From UMGS1883 sp045636425 (GTDB taxonomy: Bacteria > Bacillota > Clostridia > UMGS1883), in the NCBI GenBank assembly GCA_045636425.1, contig JAZTXM010000003.1, forward strand, positions 1-64,000: a DNA stretch of 64,000 nt. The letters are read 5' to 3'. The notes under the pieces are model-generated. The model was not told the DNA's origin, ran no database searches, and was given only the letters and a program-made list of their open reading frames with translations. Shown here in pieces: positions 43,318 to 51,344 of this stretch (position 1 is its first letter; every line of letters starts with the position of its first letter). Position numbers and translations under genes: made by a program.

Positions 43318-44067
43318 TTACGCTTCACTTTCCGAATAAGAATCATCATAGGAAATGAAGATTTCCGGAATTGTACCAAGCACGGGATAATCAAACCGGT
43401 TTACAAGGTCATCAACGGATTTAACACGCACATCAAAAAGTTCTTTGAGAAGAATAAATGATATGCTAAGCACAAAGCCCAATAGCGCACCGATAATCGT
43501 ATTCATTCTTATATTCGGTGAAACAGGTGTGCCGGAAAGCTTAGCTTCGTCTATAATCTGAACCTTACTCAGCTCTATGAATTTCTGTATTTTCGTCGGA
43601 GCGACTTTTGCAATTGTATCGGCAATTTCTCTGGCAATACCGGGGTCTGTTGCCTCTATGGAAACTTTAATGATTTCTGTTTCCGAGACAGCTTCCGCAG
43701 TCATCATTGTCCTTATTTTGCCGGCACTGAATTTCTTTTTCGTTCTGTCTTCCACCTGGTCGGCAACCTCTCTTAATACATTATCACTCTTAATCATTTC
43801 TATGTAAGTAGGAACGAGCATCTGAGAAGCAGTAATATCACCGGAAAGAATTCTGGTTTCTACAACATCACTTTCAGTAACATTTCCCCGGTTGTTGACA
43901 TACATGGTTATGCTTGACTCATACTTAGGCGTCAGGAAATACTTACTTAGCGCAAATGAAATTAAACCAAATATCAACGTAATAACTACAATTGATACGA
44001 TTCGGTCAAGCACAATCTCTATCATTTGTTTTATATCAATCTTTTCAATATCATTTGAATTATTCAT
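43318..44067 (-). CDS. Wzz/CapA-type chain-length regulator and kinase activator
   Basis: A 249-residue membrane protein with two membrane segments (about 25-45 and 190-212) and an extracellular loop, typical of polysaccharide co-polymerases that activate a separate BY-kinase. The start at 44067 has GGAGGG upstream; the longer ORF to 44103 includes this SD. It is first of a three-gene unit (activator, kinase, phosphatase). No glycosyltransferases are adjacent, so the polymer made is unknown. Confidence 0.87.
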   Translation of the reverse strand: MNNSNDIEKIDIKQMIEIVLDRIVSIVVITLIFGLISFALSKYFLTPKYESSITMYVNNRGNVTESDVVETRILSGDITASQMLVPTYIEMIKSDNVLREVADQVEDRTKKKFSAGKIRTMMTAEAVSETEIIKVSIEATDPGIAREIADTIAKVAPTKIQKFIELSKVQIIDEAKLSGTPVSPNIRMNTIIGALLGFVLSISFILLKELFDVRVKSVDDLVNRFDYPVLGTIPEIFISYDDSYSESEA

Positions 44068-44150
44068 GCAAAGCCCTCCAAATTGTTTTATCGCTTTCCA
44101 CACGGGAGTATTAACAATGGTACTCTCCGCGTTATTGCATATACATTTTT

Positions 44151-44180
44151 ATTTTAATACATAACAGGTGTCTTTGTCAA
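44151..44180 (-). promoter_or_regulatory. Promoter of the BY-kinase operon
   Basis: On the minus strand, TTGACA (44175-44180) and TAAAAT (44151-44156) are 18 bases apart. The roughly 80-base leader contains a GAGAGTACCATTG...AATACTC stretch, with only weak pairing seen. Confidence 0.7.
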
Positions 44181-44195
44181 TAGGAATAATGGTTT

Positions 44196-44666
44196 TCAGC
44201 CATTCTTTTCATATTCTGAATCAATATTTGTCGCATCATGGGTATATGCCTCCACTGCCATGGCATCACATATTTCATTATACTTATTTCCGGCATGTCC
44301 TTTAACCCATATAAAACTGACACGATGAATTTTTATAAGTTCAAGCAACATTTCCCACAAATCCCTGTTTAGAACCGCCTTTTTGTCAGATTTTCTCCAG
44401 CCGTTTTTAATCCAGGAATCAAGCCAGTGCTGATTAATTGCATCCGTAAGATACTTAGAATCACTGTAAAGATCCACGTCGCATTTTTCCTTGAGAAGCC
44501 TCAGCGACTCAATAGCTGCCATAAGCTCCATTCTGTTGTTTGTGGTTTTTCTGTACCCGCGGCTTATCTGCTTTTCGCTGCCGTTGTATATAAGAACAGC
44601 ACCGAACCCGCCTTTTCCCGGATTGCCAGTGCAGGCTCCATCGGTGTAGATTTCAACTTTTTTCAA
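44196..44666 (-). CDS. rnhA: Ribonuclease HI
   Basis: Degrades the RNA strand of RNA-DNA hybrids. The 156-residue protein carries the DEDD residues: D in YTDGACTGNPG, E in NRMELMAAI, D in LYSDSKYL and D in ICDAMAVE, plus the handle-region pattern WIKNGWRKSD. The start is read as a TTG at 44666 with GGGAG 8 bases upstream; a TTG five codons earlier is less well placed and no ATG is available. It lies downstream of the SLH gene, separated by a terminator. Confidence 0.9.
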   Translation of the reverse strand: MKKVEIYTDGACTGNPGKGGFGAVLIYNGSEKQISRGYRKTTNNRMELMAAIESLRLLKEKCDVDLYSDSKYLTDAINQHWLDSWIKNGWRKSDKKAVLNRDLWEMLLELIKIHRVSFIWVKGHAGNKYNEICDAMAVEAYTHDATNIDSEYEKNG

Positions 44667-44683
44667 AATAACAACTCCCAAAA

Positions 44684-44719
44684 GGGGGACTGCAGCATAA
44701 TGTTATGCTACAGTCCCTC
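44684..44719 (-). terminator. Terminator of the SLH-protein gene
   Basis: GGGACTG-x-AGCATAA arms pair across a short loop with one mismatch; the minus-strand 3' side runs into CCCCTTTT. It overlaps the start region of rnhA, so the rnhA message may depend on readthrough. Confidence 0.75.
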
Positions 44720-44735
44720 TCTATTTAATACACTC

Positions 44736-45686
44736 TTAGTTTATTTCTACATTTTGCACAAGAGGAATGAATATCGCCTTACCTCTTGCGGCATAGAATC
44801 TTCCTGTTGTGCCGTCCTCATATTTTTTAACAAGCTCCAAAGGATTTTTGTTAAGGTAAATTTTTGTGCCCATTCCTATTCCTCGAATTGATGCATAGGT
44901 TCCCGAATTAATGGAAACCTGCTCTCCTCGGATAACAATTTTTTCGCAAACGCAATCGGTAAAATTAACTATTTCACTGATGCCGTCTCCAAGGTAGATA
45001 ATTTTATCACTGCTTACACCTTTAAAAGAAACATTTTTTGCTCTTACAAGAACATTTCCCTCGGGGAGTGTTGTATACTCGCCATCCTCGTCGATATAAA
45101 CATCGACAATTCTACCCATAATCTGGGCAAACTCAAGTCTGGTCATGGCGTCAAGAGGTCTTAACTCGGTTATATCACCAAGATAGCCTGCCGCTGCAAT
45201 GCTTCTTGCCTCAACCTGTGCCCATGATGCAACATTAGCCTTATCGGTATACTTTTCAAGTGCGTTTTCATCAGTGTCCTGTATATCGAAAATTCTGCAA
45301 AGAACAATAAATGCTTCCTGGCGGGTAATGGTATTATTGGGATTAAGACAACTGTTTGTATCCCCTTTGAATGCATCCATGTAAACAGCCTTTGCCATGG
45401 CATCGTAATACCAGTCGCCTTCTTTCACATCAACAAAAGAAGAAATATCCGCTTTTTTCTCCGCATTCATGGCTCTTGACATGATCGTTGCCATCTGCGC
45501 TCTTGTGATGGGAGTCTGAGGCTGAATGCTTCCGTCCTCAAAGCCTGCTATAAGACCATTGTCAACAGCTTTTTGCAAAACCTCACCATCCTGCCCTGAA
45601 GGCATATCGGTAAACGCCGCAAATGCGCCTACAGACATCGAAAGGACAAGAATCAAACTAAGTACGATAACACTAATTTTTTTCAT
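44736..45686 (-). CDS. Secreted SLH-domain protein
   Basis: A 316-residue exported protein. A signal peptide (about 1-23, ending in GAFA) is followed by three SLH repeats (about 24-75, 82-135 and 143-200), each with the ITRAQ- or MTRLE-type end. The remaining 110 residues are probably beta-rich and have no family I can name. It would be anchored non-covalently to pyruvylated wall polymer. AGAGGTG precedes the ATG. A strong promoter and a structured RNA of about 190 bases lie upstream. Confidence 0.85.
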   Translation of the reverse strand: MKKISVIVLSLILVLSMSVGAFAAFTDMPSGQDGEVLQKAVDNGLIAGFEDGSIQPQTPITRAQMATIMSRAMNAEKKADISSFVDVKEGDWYYDAMAKAVYMDAFKGDTNSCLNPNNTITRQEAFIVLCRIFDIQDTDENALEKYTDKANVASWAQVEARSIAAAGYLGDITELRPLDAMTRLEFAQIMGRIVDVYIDEDGEYTTLPEGNVLVRAKNVSFKGVSSDKIIYLGDGISEIVNFTDCVCEKIVIRGEQVSINSGTYASIRGIGMGTKIYLNKNPLELVKKYEDGTTGRFYAARGKAIFIPLVQNVEIN

Positions 45687-45754
45687 TTTCTACACCTCTA
45701 TATGTATATTTTTAATTATAAATTCAACACCTATTATTTACTGCTTATTATGTA

Positions 45755-45944
45755 TCCCCGCAGTGCCGTTTATTTCGGACTATTCTAAACCTGCCAAAGC
45801 AGGTGGGTGACTCGCTCACCGCTCCTGGGTTTCCCTCTGGCATAGCAAGGGCTTACACGCCACGGCAAGACATTCGGTCTCCCTATATAGATGTGTTGGT
45901 TAAAATAAATCCGTAATTGCGCACACCGCAGGGGGATTGCTCAT
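45755..45944 (-). ncRNA. Structured RNA, leader of an SLH gene or independent small RNA
   Basis: Starting just after a TTGATT/TATACT promoter, about 190 bases fold into a branched structure. The closing helix pairs CCCC-GCGGTG with CACTGC-GGGG. A second helix pairs TTTATTT with AAATAAA. Hairpins are ACCTGC/GCAGGT, GGTGA/TCACC and GGG/CCC. No poly-T terminator follows before the SLH gene. Size and shape are like 6S or other large clostridial motifs, but I cannot assign a class. Confidence 0.6.
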
Positions 45945-45950
45945 GTTTTA

Positions 45951-45979
45951 AGTATAACACATTTTTAAGGACAAATCAA
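45951..45979 (-). promoter_or_regulatory. Strong promoter of the structured RNA
   Basis: On the minus strand, TTGATT (45974-45979) and TATACT (45951-45956) are 17 bases apart with TG one base before the -10. The predicted start is near 45944, at the base of the closing helix. The -35 touches the end of the upstream gene. Confidence 0.78.
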
Positions 45980-46242
45980 TCCAAAAACTCAAATTCGTCC
46001 TTATTATTTTCCTTGAAAATATTGTACACCTTGTCAAATATTTCGCCATCGTCAATACCTTCAAGCATTTCTTCCCCATTAACTTCAATAAGTTTCATAA
46101 CAAAAACTTCGCCGTCAATTTCCTCTCCATCTGATGCAGGGACAAGCAAGAAGTACGTTTCTCCATCAAGCTCGACCGAGTCGAGAAATTCATAATCCTC
46201 CTCAACTGTTTCAAACGTGGTTTCCTTTGTATTCTCTTCCAT
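45976..46242 (-). CDS. DUF1292-family protein (YrzB-like)
   Basis: An 88-residue very acidic protein of the DUF1292 family, in which members keep an LDGETYFLLVPASD-type core. Function unknown. In many Firmicutes it follows the yqgF-type resolvase gene, as it does here, while alaS, which often precedes them, is elsewhere in this window. The ATG at 46242 is set by AAAGGAG; the longer frame upstream overlaps yqgF. Confidence 0.82.
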   Translation of the reverse strand: MEENTKETTFETVEEDYEFLDSVELDGETYFLLVPASDGEEIDGEVFVMKLIEVNGEEMLEGIDDGEIFDKVYNIFKENNKDEFEFLD

Positions 46243-46258
46243 TGCGATTTCTCCTTTT

Positions 46259-46669
46259 TTATAAATTAGCGTCAAGATAACCTTGCAGAATAATCACTGC
46301 CGCTATCTTGTCCACCTTGGTTTTTCTCTTTTTTCCGCTGACCCCGCCGCTTTCCAAAATGCGGTGTGCCTCGGTGCTGGAAAGCCTTTCATCCCACATA
46401 ACATATGGGACTTCAAGCATTTTCGACAGGTCACGGGCAAACTCCTCGGTATACTCAGCACGATGTCCTATGCTTCCGTCCATACGTTTGGGATTACCCA
46501 CTACAATTTTTTCCACGCCGTGTTCTCTTGCTACACTGGCGGTTTTTTCAAGCTGCAAGGCCCTGTCCTTTTCACAGATAGTGTCCAGGGGATTTGCCAA
46601 TATTCCCAAAGCATCGCTTACCGCCACGCCTATTCTTGCCTCGCCGTAATCAAGACCTAAAATTTTCAT
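46259..46669 (-). CDS. yqgF: YqgF/RuvX-family putative pre-16S rRNA nuclease
   Basis: A 136-residue RNase H-like nuclease that finishes 16S rRNA 5'-end maturation and has also been called a Holliday-junction resolvase. Acidic and family motifs are GLDYGEARIGVAVSD, VVGNPKRMDGS and WDERLSS, with D in the C-terminal KVDKIAAVII. Length and motifs are normal. It precedes the DUF1292 gene with a 16-base gap, so the two form an operon. Confidence 0.92.
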   Translation of the reverse strand: MKILGLDYGEARIGVAVSDALGILANPLDTICEKDRALQLEKTASVAREHGVEKIVVGNPKRMDGSIGHRAEYTEEFARDLSKMLEVPYVMWDERLSSTEAHRILESGGVSGKKRKTKVDKIAAVIILQGYLDANL

Positions 46670-46733
46670 ATTAATTCACCATAAGTTATTATAACAGATA
46701 GTTTTTTCATTTGCAAGATATTTATACAAAAAG

Positions 46734-46768
46734 GGCGGTGTAAAAAAACCGAGTTTTTTTACACCGCC
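46734..46768 (-). terminator. Terminator of the SSB-like gene
   Basis: Fifteen-base perfect arms (46734-46748 and 46754-46768) surround a 5-base loop; the minus-strand 3' side continues into TTTTT. It isolates the SSB-like gene from yqgF. Confidence 0.88.
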
Positions 46769-46775
46769 TCTCACG

Positions 46776-47384
46776 TTATGCCATTTTTTCTATTTTTGTT
46801 ATAGACAATTCGTACGCCGTTCTGATTTCTGTTTCTTCTTCGGAAATTTTCTTGCTGTAATTTCTCGATTGCAGTCTGCCCCAAAGCATAACATTGCTTC
46901 CTACTTCAAGGTTTTCGGAGAACACGGCATTTTTGCCCCATGCAATGGCAGGAATATAATCGGAACGATTAAAGGCACGATTTACAGCCACTATCAAATC
47001 GGTGATTTCTCTGCCGAAAGGAGTTCGCCTGTAAATAGGTGCTTTACATATAAACCCGTTTATAAAAATCTCGTTTGGATTTTCATTATCCTCCGATATT
47101 GCAGGGGCAATTCCCTTGGCAAAAACCGTCAGTATTAAACGCGTCTTCGTTCCCGTATACTTGTTATAGCTTCTAAGCTGTCCTTTTACTTTTACCTTAT
47201 TTCCGTTTTTTATCAGAACAGGATCCATTTGTCTTGCAGCTACAGTCACCGGCAGTAAATCGTCATTTTCCGAGAGTCTGGGTACTCTTAATGTGAAAGA
47301 GTAAAAATCCTCCCCCAAAACGCTGTGACTGTAAATCGGCTCTGTTTCTACGGTTCCTGTTAATGTTATTACGTTATTTTCCAA
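46776..47384 (-). CDS. Single-stranded DNA-binding-like protein with two OB folds
   Basis: A 202-residue protein that appears to hold two tandem SSB-type OB domains. The first (about 1-95) has LTGTVETEPIYSHSVLGEDFYSFTLRVPR, and the second (about 104-200) has INGFICKAPIYRRTPFGREITDLIVAVNR and WGRLQSRNYSKK. Both keep the G-x-aromatic-ligand strand pattern, the second better. No acidic SSB tail ends the protein (it ends KIEKMA), so it lacks the usual partner-docking tip. It may be an auxiliary SSB with another ssb elsewhere. Confidence 0.75.
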   Translation of the reverse strand: MENNVITLTGTVETEPIYSHSVLGEDFYSFTLRVPRLSENDDLLPVTVAARQMDPVLIKNGNKVKVKGQLRSYNKYTGTKTRLILTVFAKGIAPAISEDNENPNEIFINGFICKAPIYRRTPFGREITDLIVAVNRAFNRSDYIPAIAWGKNAVFSENLEVGSNVMLWGRLQSRNYSKKISEEETEIRTAYELSITKIEKMA

Positions 47385-47520
47385 GGTTTACAACTCCTTT
47401 TTTTATGTAGCTGATTTGTGCAACATGTATTATCTATTATATTCACCCATATTTAAAACTATTACTAAAATTTTAAGAATATCGGGATTTTTTTCCTATA
47501 TACTGTAATGGGTGATTTCT

Positions 47521-48240
47521 ATGATAATTATTACTCGCAGAAAATTTGTAACATTCCTGCTTTTTTCAATATTATTTGTCGCCGCACTGATTGGTCACGA
47601 CAATAATACAGCGGAAGTTTTTTCGGGGAAGCTTACAAAACGCATTATAATTGACGCCGGACACGGCTTTCCCGACGGCGGAGCTGTGGGTGCAAGCGGG
47701 ACGATTGAATGTACACTTAACCTTAAAATTGCCAAAAGAATTGAAAAAGAGCTTAAAAAAAAGGGCTATACGGTAATTATGACACGCACTGGAGAAGATT
47801 CCCCGATTTCGGGCGAAGATACCATTTCCAATAAAAAGCACAAGGATATGTACAGGAGGCTTAATATAATAAATAATTCGGAGGCGGATTTATTTGTCAG
47901 TATTCATATGAACAAATTCAGTGATTCACGCTATCGGGGTGCTCAGGTAATATATTCGGGTAATTTTACCCAATCACATAGCGTGGCACAGTTTATTCAG
48001 GCAGAGCTTAATTTTCTGCCCGAAAACATTTCAAAAAGAACACAGCTTAAATCTCCCGATTCAATCTTTCTTTTACGAAAGGCACAAATTCCTGCCGTGA
48101 TAGTAGAATGCGGCTTCCTTTCCAATTTTGAGGAGGAGGAGCTTTTAGGAACGCCTAAATATCAGCAAAAGCTTTCAAAAGCCATAGTAAAAGGAATAGA
48201 AAAATATTATAACAGTGAAAGGAAAGACTCCTCATTATGA
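47521..48240 (+). CDS. cwlD: N-acetylmuramoyl-L-alanine amidase, CwlD-like
   Basis: A 239-residue Amidase_3 enzyme with an N-terminal membrane/signal segment. Zinc and catalytic motifs are IDAGHGFPDGGA, E in TIECTLNL, SIHMNKF and VIVECGFLSN. CwlD acts with a deacetylase to form muramic lactam in the spore cortex. The adjoining gene is a deacetylase whose ATG overlaps this stop, supporting that role. The ATG at 47521 is preferred to a GTG at 47512 because GGTGAT is well spaced from it. Confidence 0.87.
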   Translation: MIIITRRKFVTFLLFSILFVAALIGHDNNTAEVFSGKLTKRIIIDAGHGFPDGGAVGASGTIECTLNLKIAKRIEKELKKKGYTVIMTRTGEDSPISGEDTISNKKHKDMYRRLNIINNSEADLFVSIHMNKFSDSRYRGAQVIYSGNFTQSHSVAQFIQAELNFLPENISKRTQLKSPDSIFLLRKAQIPAVIVECGFLSNFEEEELLGTPKYQQKLSKAIVKGIEKYYNSERKDSSL

Positions 48241-48992
48241 AAATTTATGTAACGGACAAATACAGAATAATAACCTTTCTGCTCATATGCTCAATAATAG
48301 GCTTGGGCACATATCTTGCAAAAACGCCCACTGTCCCCGCGTCTTCTCAGGGCAAAATAATTCCTATCTACTCTGTTTCGCGTGATGACGGAAAGATTGC
48401 AATTACATTTGACTGTGCATGGGGAAGCGATGATATAGACAGCATCATCGAAACGCTCCAAAAGCACAACTGCAAGGCGACATTTTTCGTTTTGGGAAGC
48501 TGGGCAGAAAAAAATCCCGATGTCATCAAAAAGCTTGTCGCATCGGGGCACGAGATAGGAAACCACAGCTATAATCATACTCATTACACCACTCTCGGCA
48601 TAGGCGAAATTCTCTCCGACATACAAAAAGCCGATGATGCAATTACCAAAGCAGGAGCACCCTCCCCCACACTTTTAAGAGCACCGTCGGGAGATTATAA
48701 TAACGATGTTATCAACGCTTCAAAGGAAGCGGGTATGGAATATATACAGTGGTCGGTTGATTCACTTGACTGGAAAAATCTTAACTGCGAGCAGATGTTA
48801 GAGAGAATTATCCCCAAAACGCAATCGGGGGATATACTTTTATTCCATAACGACACTGCACACACCGCCGAAAGCCTTGACACTATTTTAACCGAGCTTG
48901 AAAAAAAGGGATTTTCCTTTTTAAAGGTCAGCGACTTGATTTATAAGGATAATTATACTATTGACCATACAGGACGGCAGATTAAGCAGTAA
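48237..48992 (+). CDS. Polysaccharide deacetylase, sporulation type (PdaB-like)
   Basis: A 251-residue NodB-domain deacetylase with an N-terminal membrane anchor. Motifs are ITFDCAWGSDD (TFDxxWG as in PdaB proteins), HEIGNHSYNH (HxxxH metal ligands), RAPSGDYN and LLFHND. The gene overlaps cwlD by 4 bases, so translation is coupled. Cortex modification by CwlD plus a deacetylase is known in Bacillus (PdaA); the sequence here looks closer to PdaB, so which step it performs is uncertain. Confidence 0.86.
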   Translation: MKIYVTDKYRIITFLLICSIIGLGTYLAKTPTVPASSQGKIIPIYSVSRDDGKIAITFDCAWGSDDIDSIIETLQKHNCKATFFVLGSWAEKNPDVIKKLVASGHEIGNHSYNHTHYTTLGIGEILSDIQKADDAITKAGAPSPTLLRAPSGDYNNDVINASKEAGMEYIQWSVDSLDWKNLNCEQMLERIIPKTQSGDILLFHNDTAHTAESLDTILTELEKKGFSFLKVSDLIYKDNYTIDHTGRQIKQ

Positions 48993-48998
48993 ATAGCA

Positions 48999-49039
48999 AA
49001 TGGTCAGGGATTCTCTTTTGAGATTCCCTGACCATTTTT
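48999..49039. terminator. Bidirectional terminator after pdaB-like gene
   Basis: Arms of 17 bases with a single mismatch (AATGGTCAGGGA-type) meet at a TTT loop, followed by TTTTT on the plus strand. It separates the cwlD unit from the convergent membrane-protein gene. Confidence 0.85.
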
Positions 49040-49067
49040 AGGGCGAACAAATTATTATTTTTTTGTT

Positions 49068-49787
49068 TTAAGTATCATATTCAAAATAATACATTCTATC
49101 AGTATCGCAATCATAAATAGCTATTTCAAAATTGAAAGAAGCTCTATTAAATAATTCAGAATCATCTCTGTTATCCCTATTTCCCAACTGGCTATCTTCA
49201 AATATGTAATAACCATTTTCAATTTTAGGAATATGTGCTTCTTGTGCTAAATTAATTTCGTAATTAATATCTTCTTCACCATACATAATATGATTAAGAT
49301 TTTTTGACAAGGGAAGTTTGTTCCAATCCTCTATTATCTCCAATGCTTTCTGTTTGTTGCCTGAACAATCTAAAATCATATAATGCGAGCCTTCCCCTTG
49401 AAATCCGCCATGGGAATCAAGTTCCTCGACAACCGAAAAATCTTTTTTTGCAAATCCAAAATATAGTGTTGTTTTGTCAATGTAATTATTTATCGGTTTT
49501 AATAGCAGCAAAAGCATCACCGCCAGCAAACCAGTTACTGTTGGGATAAATGTTTTTGCGGTAATTTTATTTTCTTTCCAAGTTTTTGAGAATCCATATA
49601 CATAACCAAAAAGATATATAGCTCCTGCTGCTATTACACATAAAGAAGATAAAATTTCGGCGAAACGAAGTTCCCCTATAATTACACAGGCAATCCATAT
49701 AAAAGAAAATAAAAAGCCTACCATAGCAATAGGAATTGGTATTGCAAAAAGAATAAACAAAAGTATAATTAAAATTTTCTTTTTCAA
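49068..49787 (-). CDS. Membrane protein of unknown function
   Basis: A 239-residue protein I do not recognise. It has about four membrane segments in the first half (roughly 4-25, 30-50, 55-72 and 85-105), then a soluble C-terminal half rich in acidic and aromatic residues (HYMILDCSGNKQKAL, ENGYYIFEDSQ). The start is placed at a TTG (49787) with GGTGAT before it. The longer ORF from an ATG at 49820 would begin only about 2 bases after the predicted transcription start, so the TTG is favoured but not proven. Monocistronic. Confidence 0.6.
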   Translation of the reverse strand: MKKKILIILLFILFAIPIPIAMVGFLFSFIWIACVIIGELRFAEILSSLCVIAAGAIYLFGYVYGFSKTWKENKITAKTFIPTVTGLLAVMLLLLLKPINNYIDKTTLYFGFAKKDFSVVEELDSHGGFQGEGSHYMILDCSGNKQKALEIIEDWNKLPLSKNLNHIMYGEEDINYEINLAQEAHIPKIENGYYIFEDSQLGNRDNRDDSELFNRASFNFEIAIYDCDTDRMYYFEYDT

Positions 49788-49828
49788 AATATCACCGCTT
49801 TTCAAAACATTTGTTCGCATTTTTTCTT

Positions 49829-49857
49829 ATTATATCACGGCAATTTACGAAAATCAA
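49829..49857 (-). promoter_or_regulatory. Promoter of the unknown membrane protein gene
   Basis: On the minus strand, TTGATT (49852-49857) and TATAAT (49829-49834) are 17 bases apart. The start site would be near 49822. This helps decide the start codon of the downstream gene. Confidence 0.75.
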
Positions 49858-49915
49858 GTCTGCTTTTCTTTTTTTATTTCTGCAAATTCCGACAAAATAA
49901 TAAAGGAAAAAAATA

Positions 49916-49944
49916 TTGATTATTACTAAAATTTCTGTTAATAT
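49916..49944 (+). promoter_or_regulatory. Promoter of rodA
   Basis: TTGATT (49916-49921) and TAATAT (49939-49944) are 17 bases apart, 19 bases before the GTG start of rodA. Confidence 0.65.
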
Positions 49945-49963
49945 ATTTTCAGGGTGATAAAGA

Positions 49964-51079
49964 GTGAAAAAGTCTAATATTTTTTCCGATAAAATTGATA
50001 TAGTTTTACTGGTGAGTGTGATTCTCGCTTCCGTTTTCGGTATTCTGATTATTAACAGTGCCACATATGCTCTTGATACACATTTGAAATATGTGGCGGT
50101 GCAAAGCATCGCCCTCATTCTGGGAATCGGTGCAATGACGCTTACCATATTTTTTAGTTACAAATATATAGAAAAGCTACGCTATCTTATTTTTCTATTG
50201 GGAATAGGGATGCTGATTTTAGTTCTTGCAATGGGTAAGCTTTCCAACGGAACGCAGGGCTGGCTGGTATTGGGGCCTGTAACGCTTCAGCCCTCGGAAA
50301 TTGCCAAGGTGTGCTTTATTATAACCTTTTCAACCCACCTTGCAAAAAAGCATGAATCGGTTAACAAGCGAAAAACGCTTTTGGGACTGCTTTTACATTT
50401 GCTCTGCTATATGATTCCCGTACTGCTTCAGCCCGACTTTGGTACGGCAACGGTTTTTGCGGTAATATTTGCATTTGAGCTGTTTTTTGCAGGCATATAT
50501 AAAAAATATATTGCAGGGGTATTTGCGTTAGGTGCTTTAGCTTCCCCCGTGATATGGTTTTTCCTGAAGGATTATCAAAGAAGCAGAATTATAACTCTGT
50601 TCTTCCCCGAAAGCGACCCTTTGGGCGGAGGCTACCATGTGCTGCAATCGAAGCTTGCCATAGGAAGCGGTATGATTACAGGCAGGGGCTATCTCCAGGG
50701 ACCGCAGACACAGTCGGGATTTCTTCCCGAAAAGCAAACCGACTTTGCTTTTTCCGTTTTGGGAGAGGAATTGGGGCTTATAGGTGCAATTTTCATCACT
50801 GCATTACTGCTGATTATAGTTTACCGCTGTTTTGACAACGCTAAAAGCTGTTCCCACGACCCCTTCGGTGAATTCATTTGTATCGGCGTCGGCTCGATGA
50901 TGTTTTTCCACATAGTGGAAAACATCGGAATGTGCCTTGGTATTCTTCCTATCACGGGAATTCCGCTTCCCTTTATAAGCTACGGCGGAAGTAATCTTGT
51001 GACCTGCTTTATCGCTATCGGACTTGTTCAGAATGTACGTATGCGAAGGCGGGCAACTAAATTTGATTTTATGGAATAG
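49964..51079 (+). CDS. rodA: SEDS-family peptidoglycan polymerase RodA
   Basis: A 371-residue polytopic membrane glycosyltransferase that polymerises lipid II, usually with a class B PBP. Signatures are NGTQGWLVLGPVTLQPSEI, the loop GGGYHVLQSKLAIGSGMITG, FLPEKQTDFAFSVLGEELG and the C-terminal PLPFISYGGSNLV. It matches RodA more than FtsW, although sporulation SpoVE is a relative. The start is GTG at 49964, with AGGGTGAT upstream. No PBP gene is adjacent. Element copy D begins 6 bases after its stop. Confidence 0.9.
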   Translation: MKKSNIFSDKIDIVLLVSVILASVFGILIINSATYALDTHLKYVAVQSIALILGIGAMTLTIFFSYKYIEKLRYLIFLLGIGMLILVLAMGKLSNGTQGWLVLGPVTLQPSEIAKVCFIITFSTHLAKKHESVNKRKTLLGLLLHLLCYMIPVLLQPDFGTATVFAVIFAFELFFAGIYKKYIAGVFALGALASPVIWFFLKDYQRSRIITLFFPESDPLGGGYHVLQSKLAIGSGMITGRGYLQGPQTQSGFLPEKQTDFAFSVLGEELGLIGAIFITALLLIIVYRCFDNAKSCSHDPFGEFICIGVGSMMFFHIVENIGMCLGILPITGIPLPFISYGGSNLVTCFIAIGLVQNVRMRRRATKFDFME

Positions 51080-51085
51080 ACGTAA

Positions 51086-51342
51086 AAGGGGATGTAAAAA
51101 AAGTCCAGACCACAAAAAGGCGATAATAATACGGATTATAGGCAGTTGGTGCTTGCCAAAACATGTTAATTTGGTTAAAAATCTCATTTTATTCGATTTT
51201 TTCTTTTTTTGAAGCCTTTTTGTTACGAACAAACTTCGCCACTCGACGTACCCACGTACGCCTTCGGGTAACCTAACAATGCCCAAGCGTGGGCATTGTT
51301 AGCTCAGTTTGTCCGTTCTGAAGCATTTTTTCCTATCCCCTT
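51086..51342 (+). repeat. Structured four-copy element, copy D
   Basis: A 257-bp copy far from the arg cluster, 6 bases after the rodA stop and before a convergent gene, so it cannot be a leader for a downstream gene. Terminal helix AAGGGGAT/ATCCCCTT (51086-51093 with 51335-51342). Helix 2: ACAAAAAGGC/GCCTTTTTGT (51112-51121 with 51214-51223). Hairpin 5 is replaced by CGTAC/GTACG (51247-51260). Hairpin 6 is extended to 12 perfect pairs (51273-51284 with 51291-51302). The core ACGAACAAACTTC and CAGTTTGTCCGTTC are retained. Confidence 0.85.
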
Positions 51343-51344
51343 AA

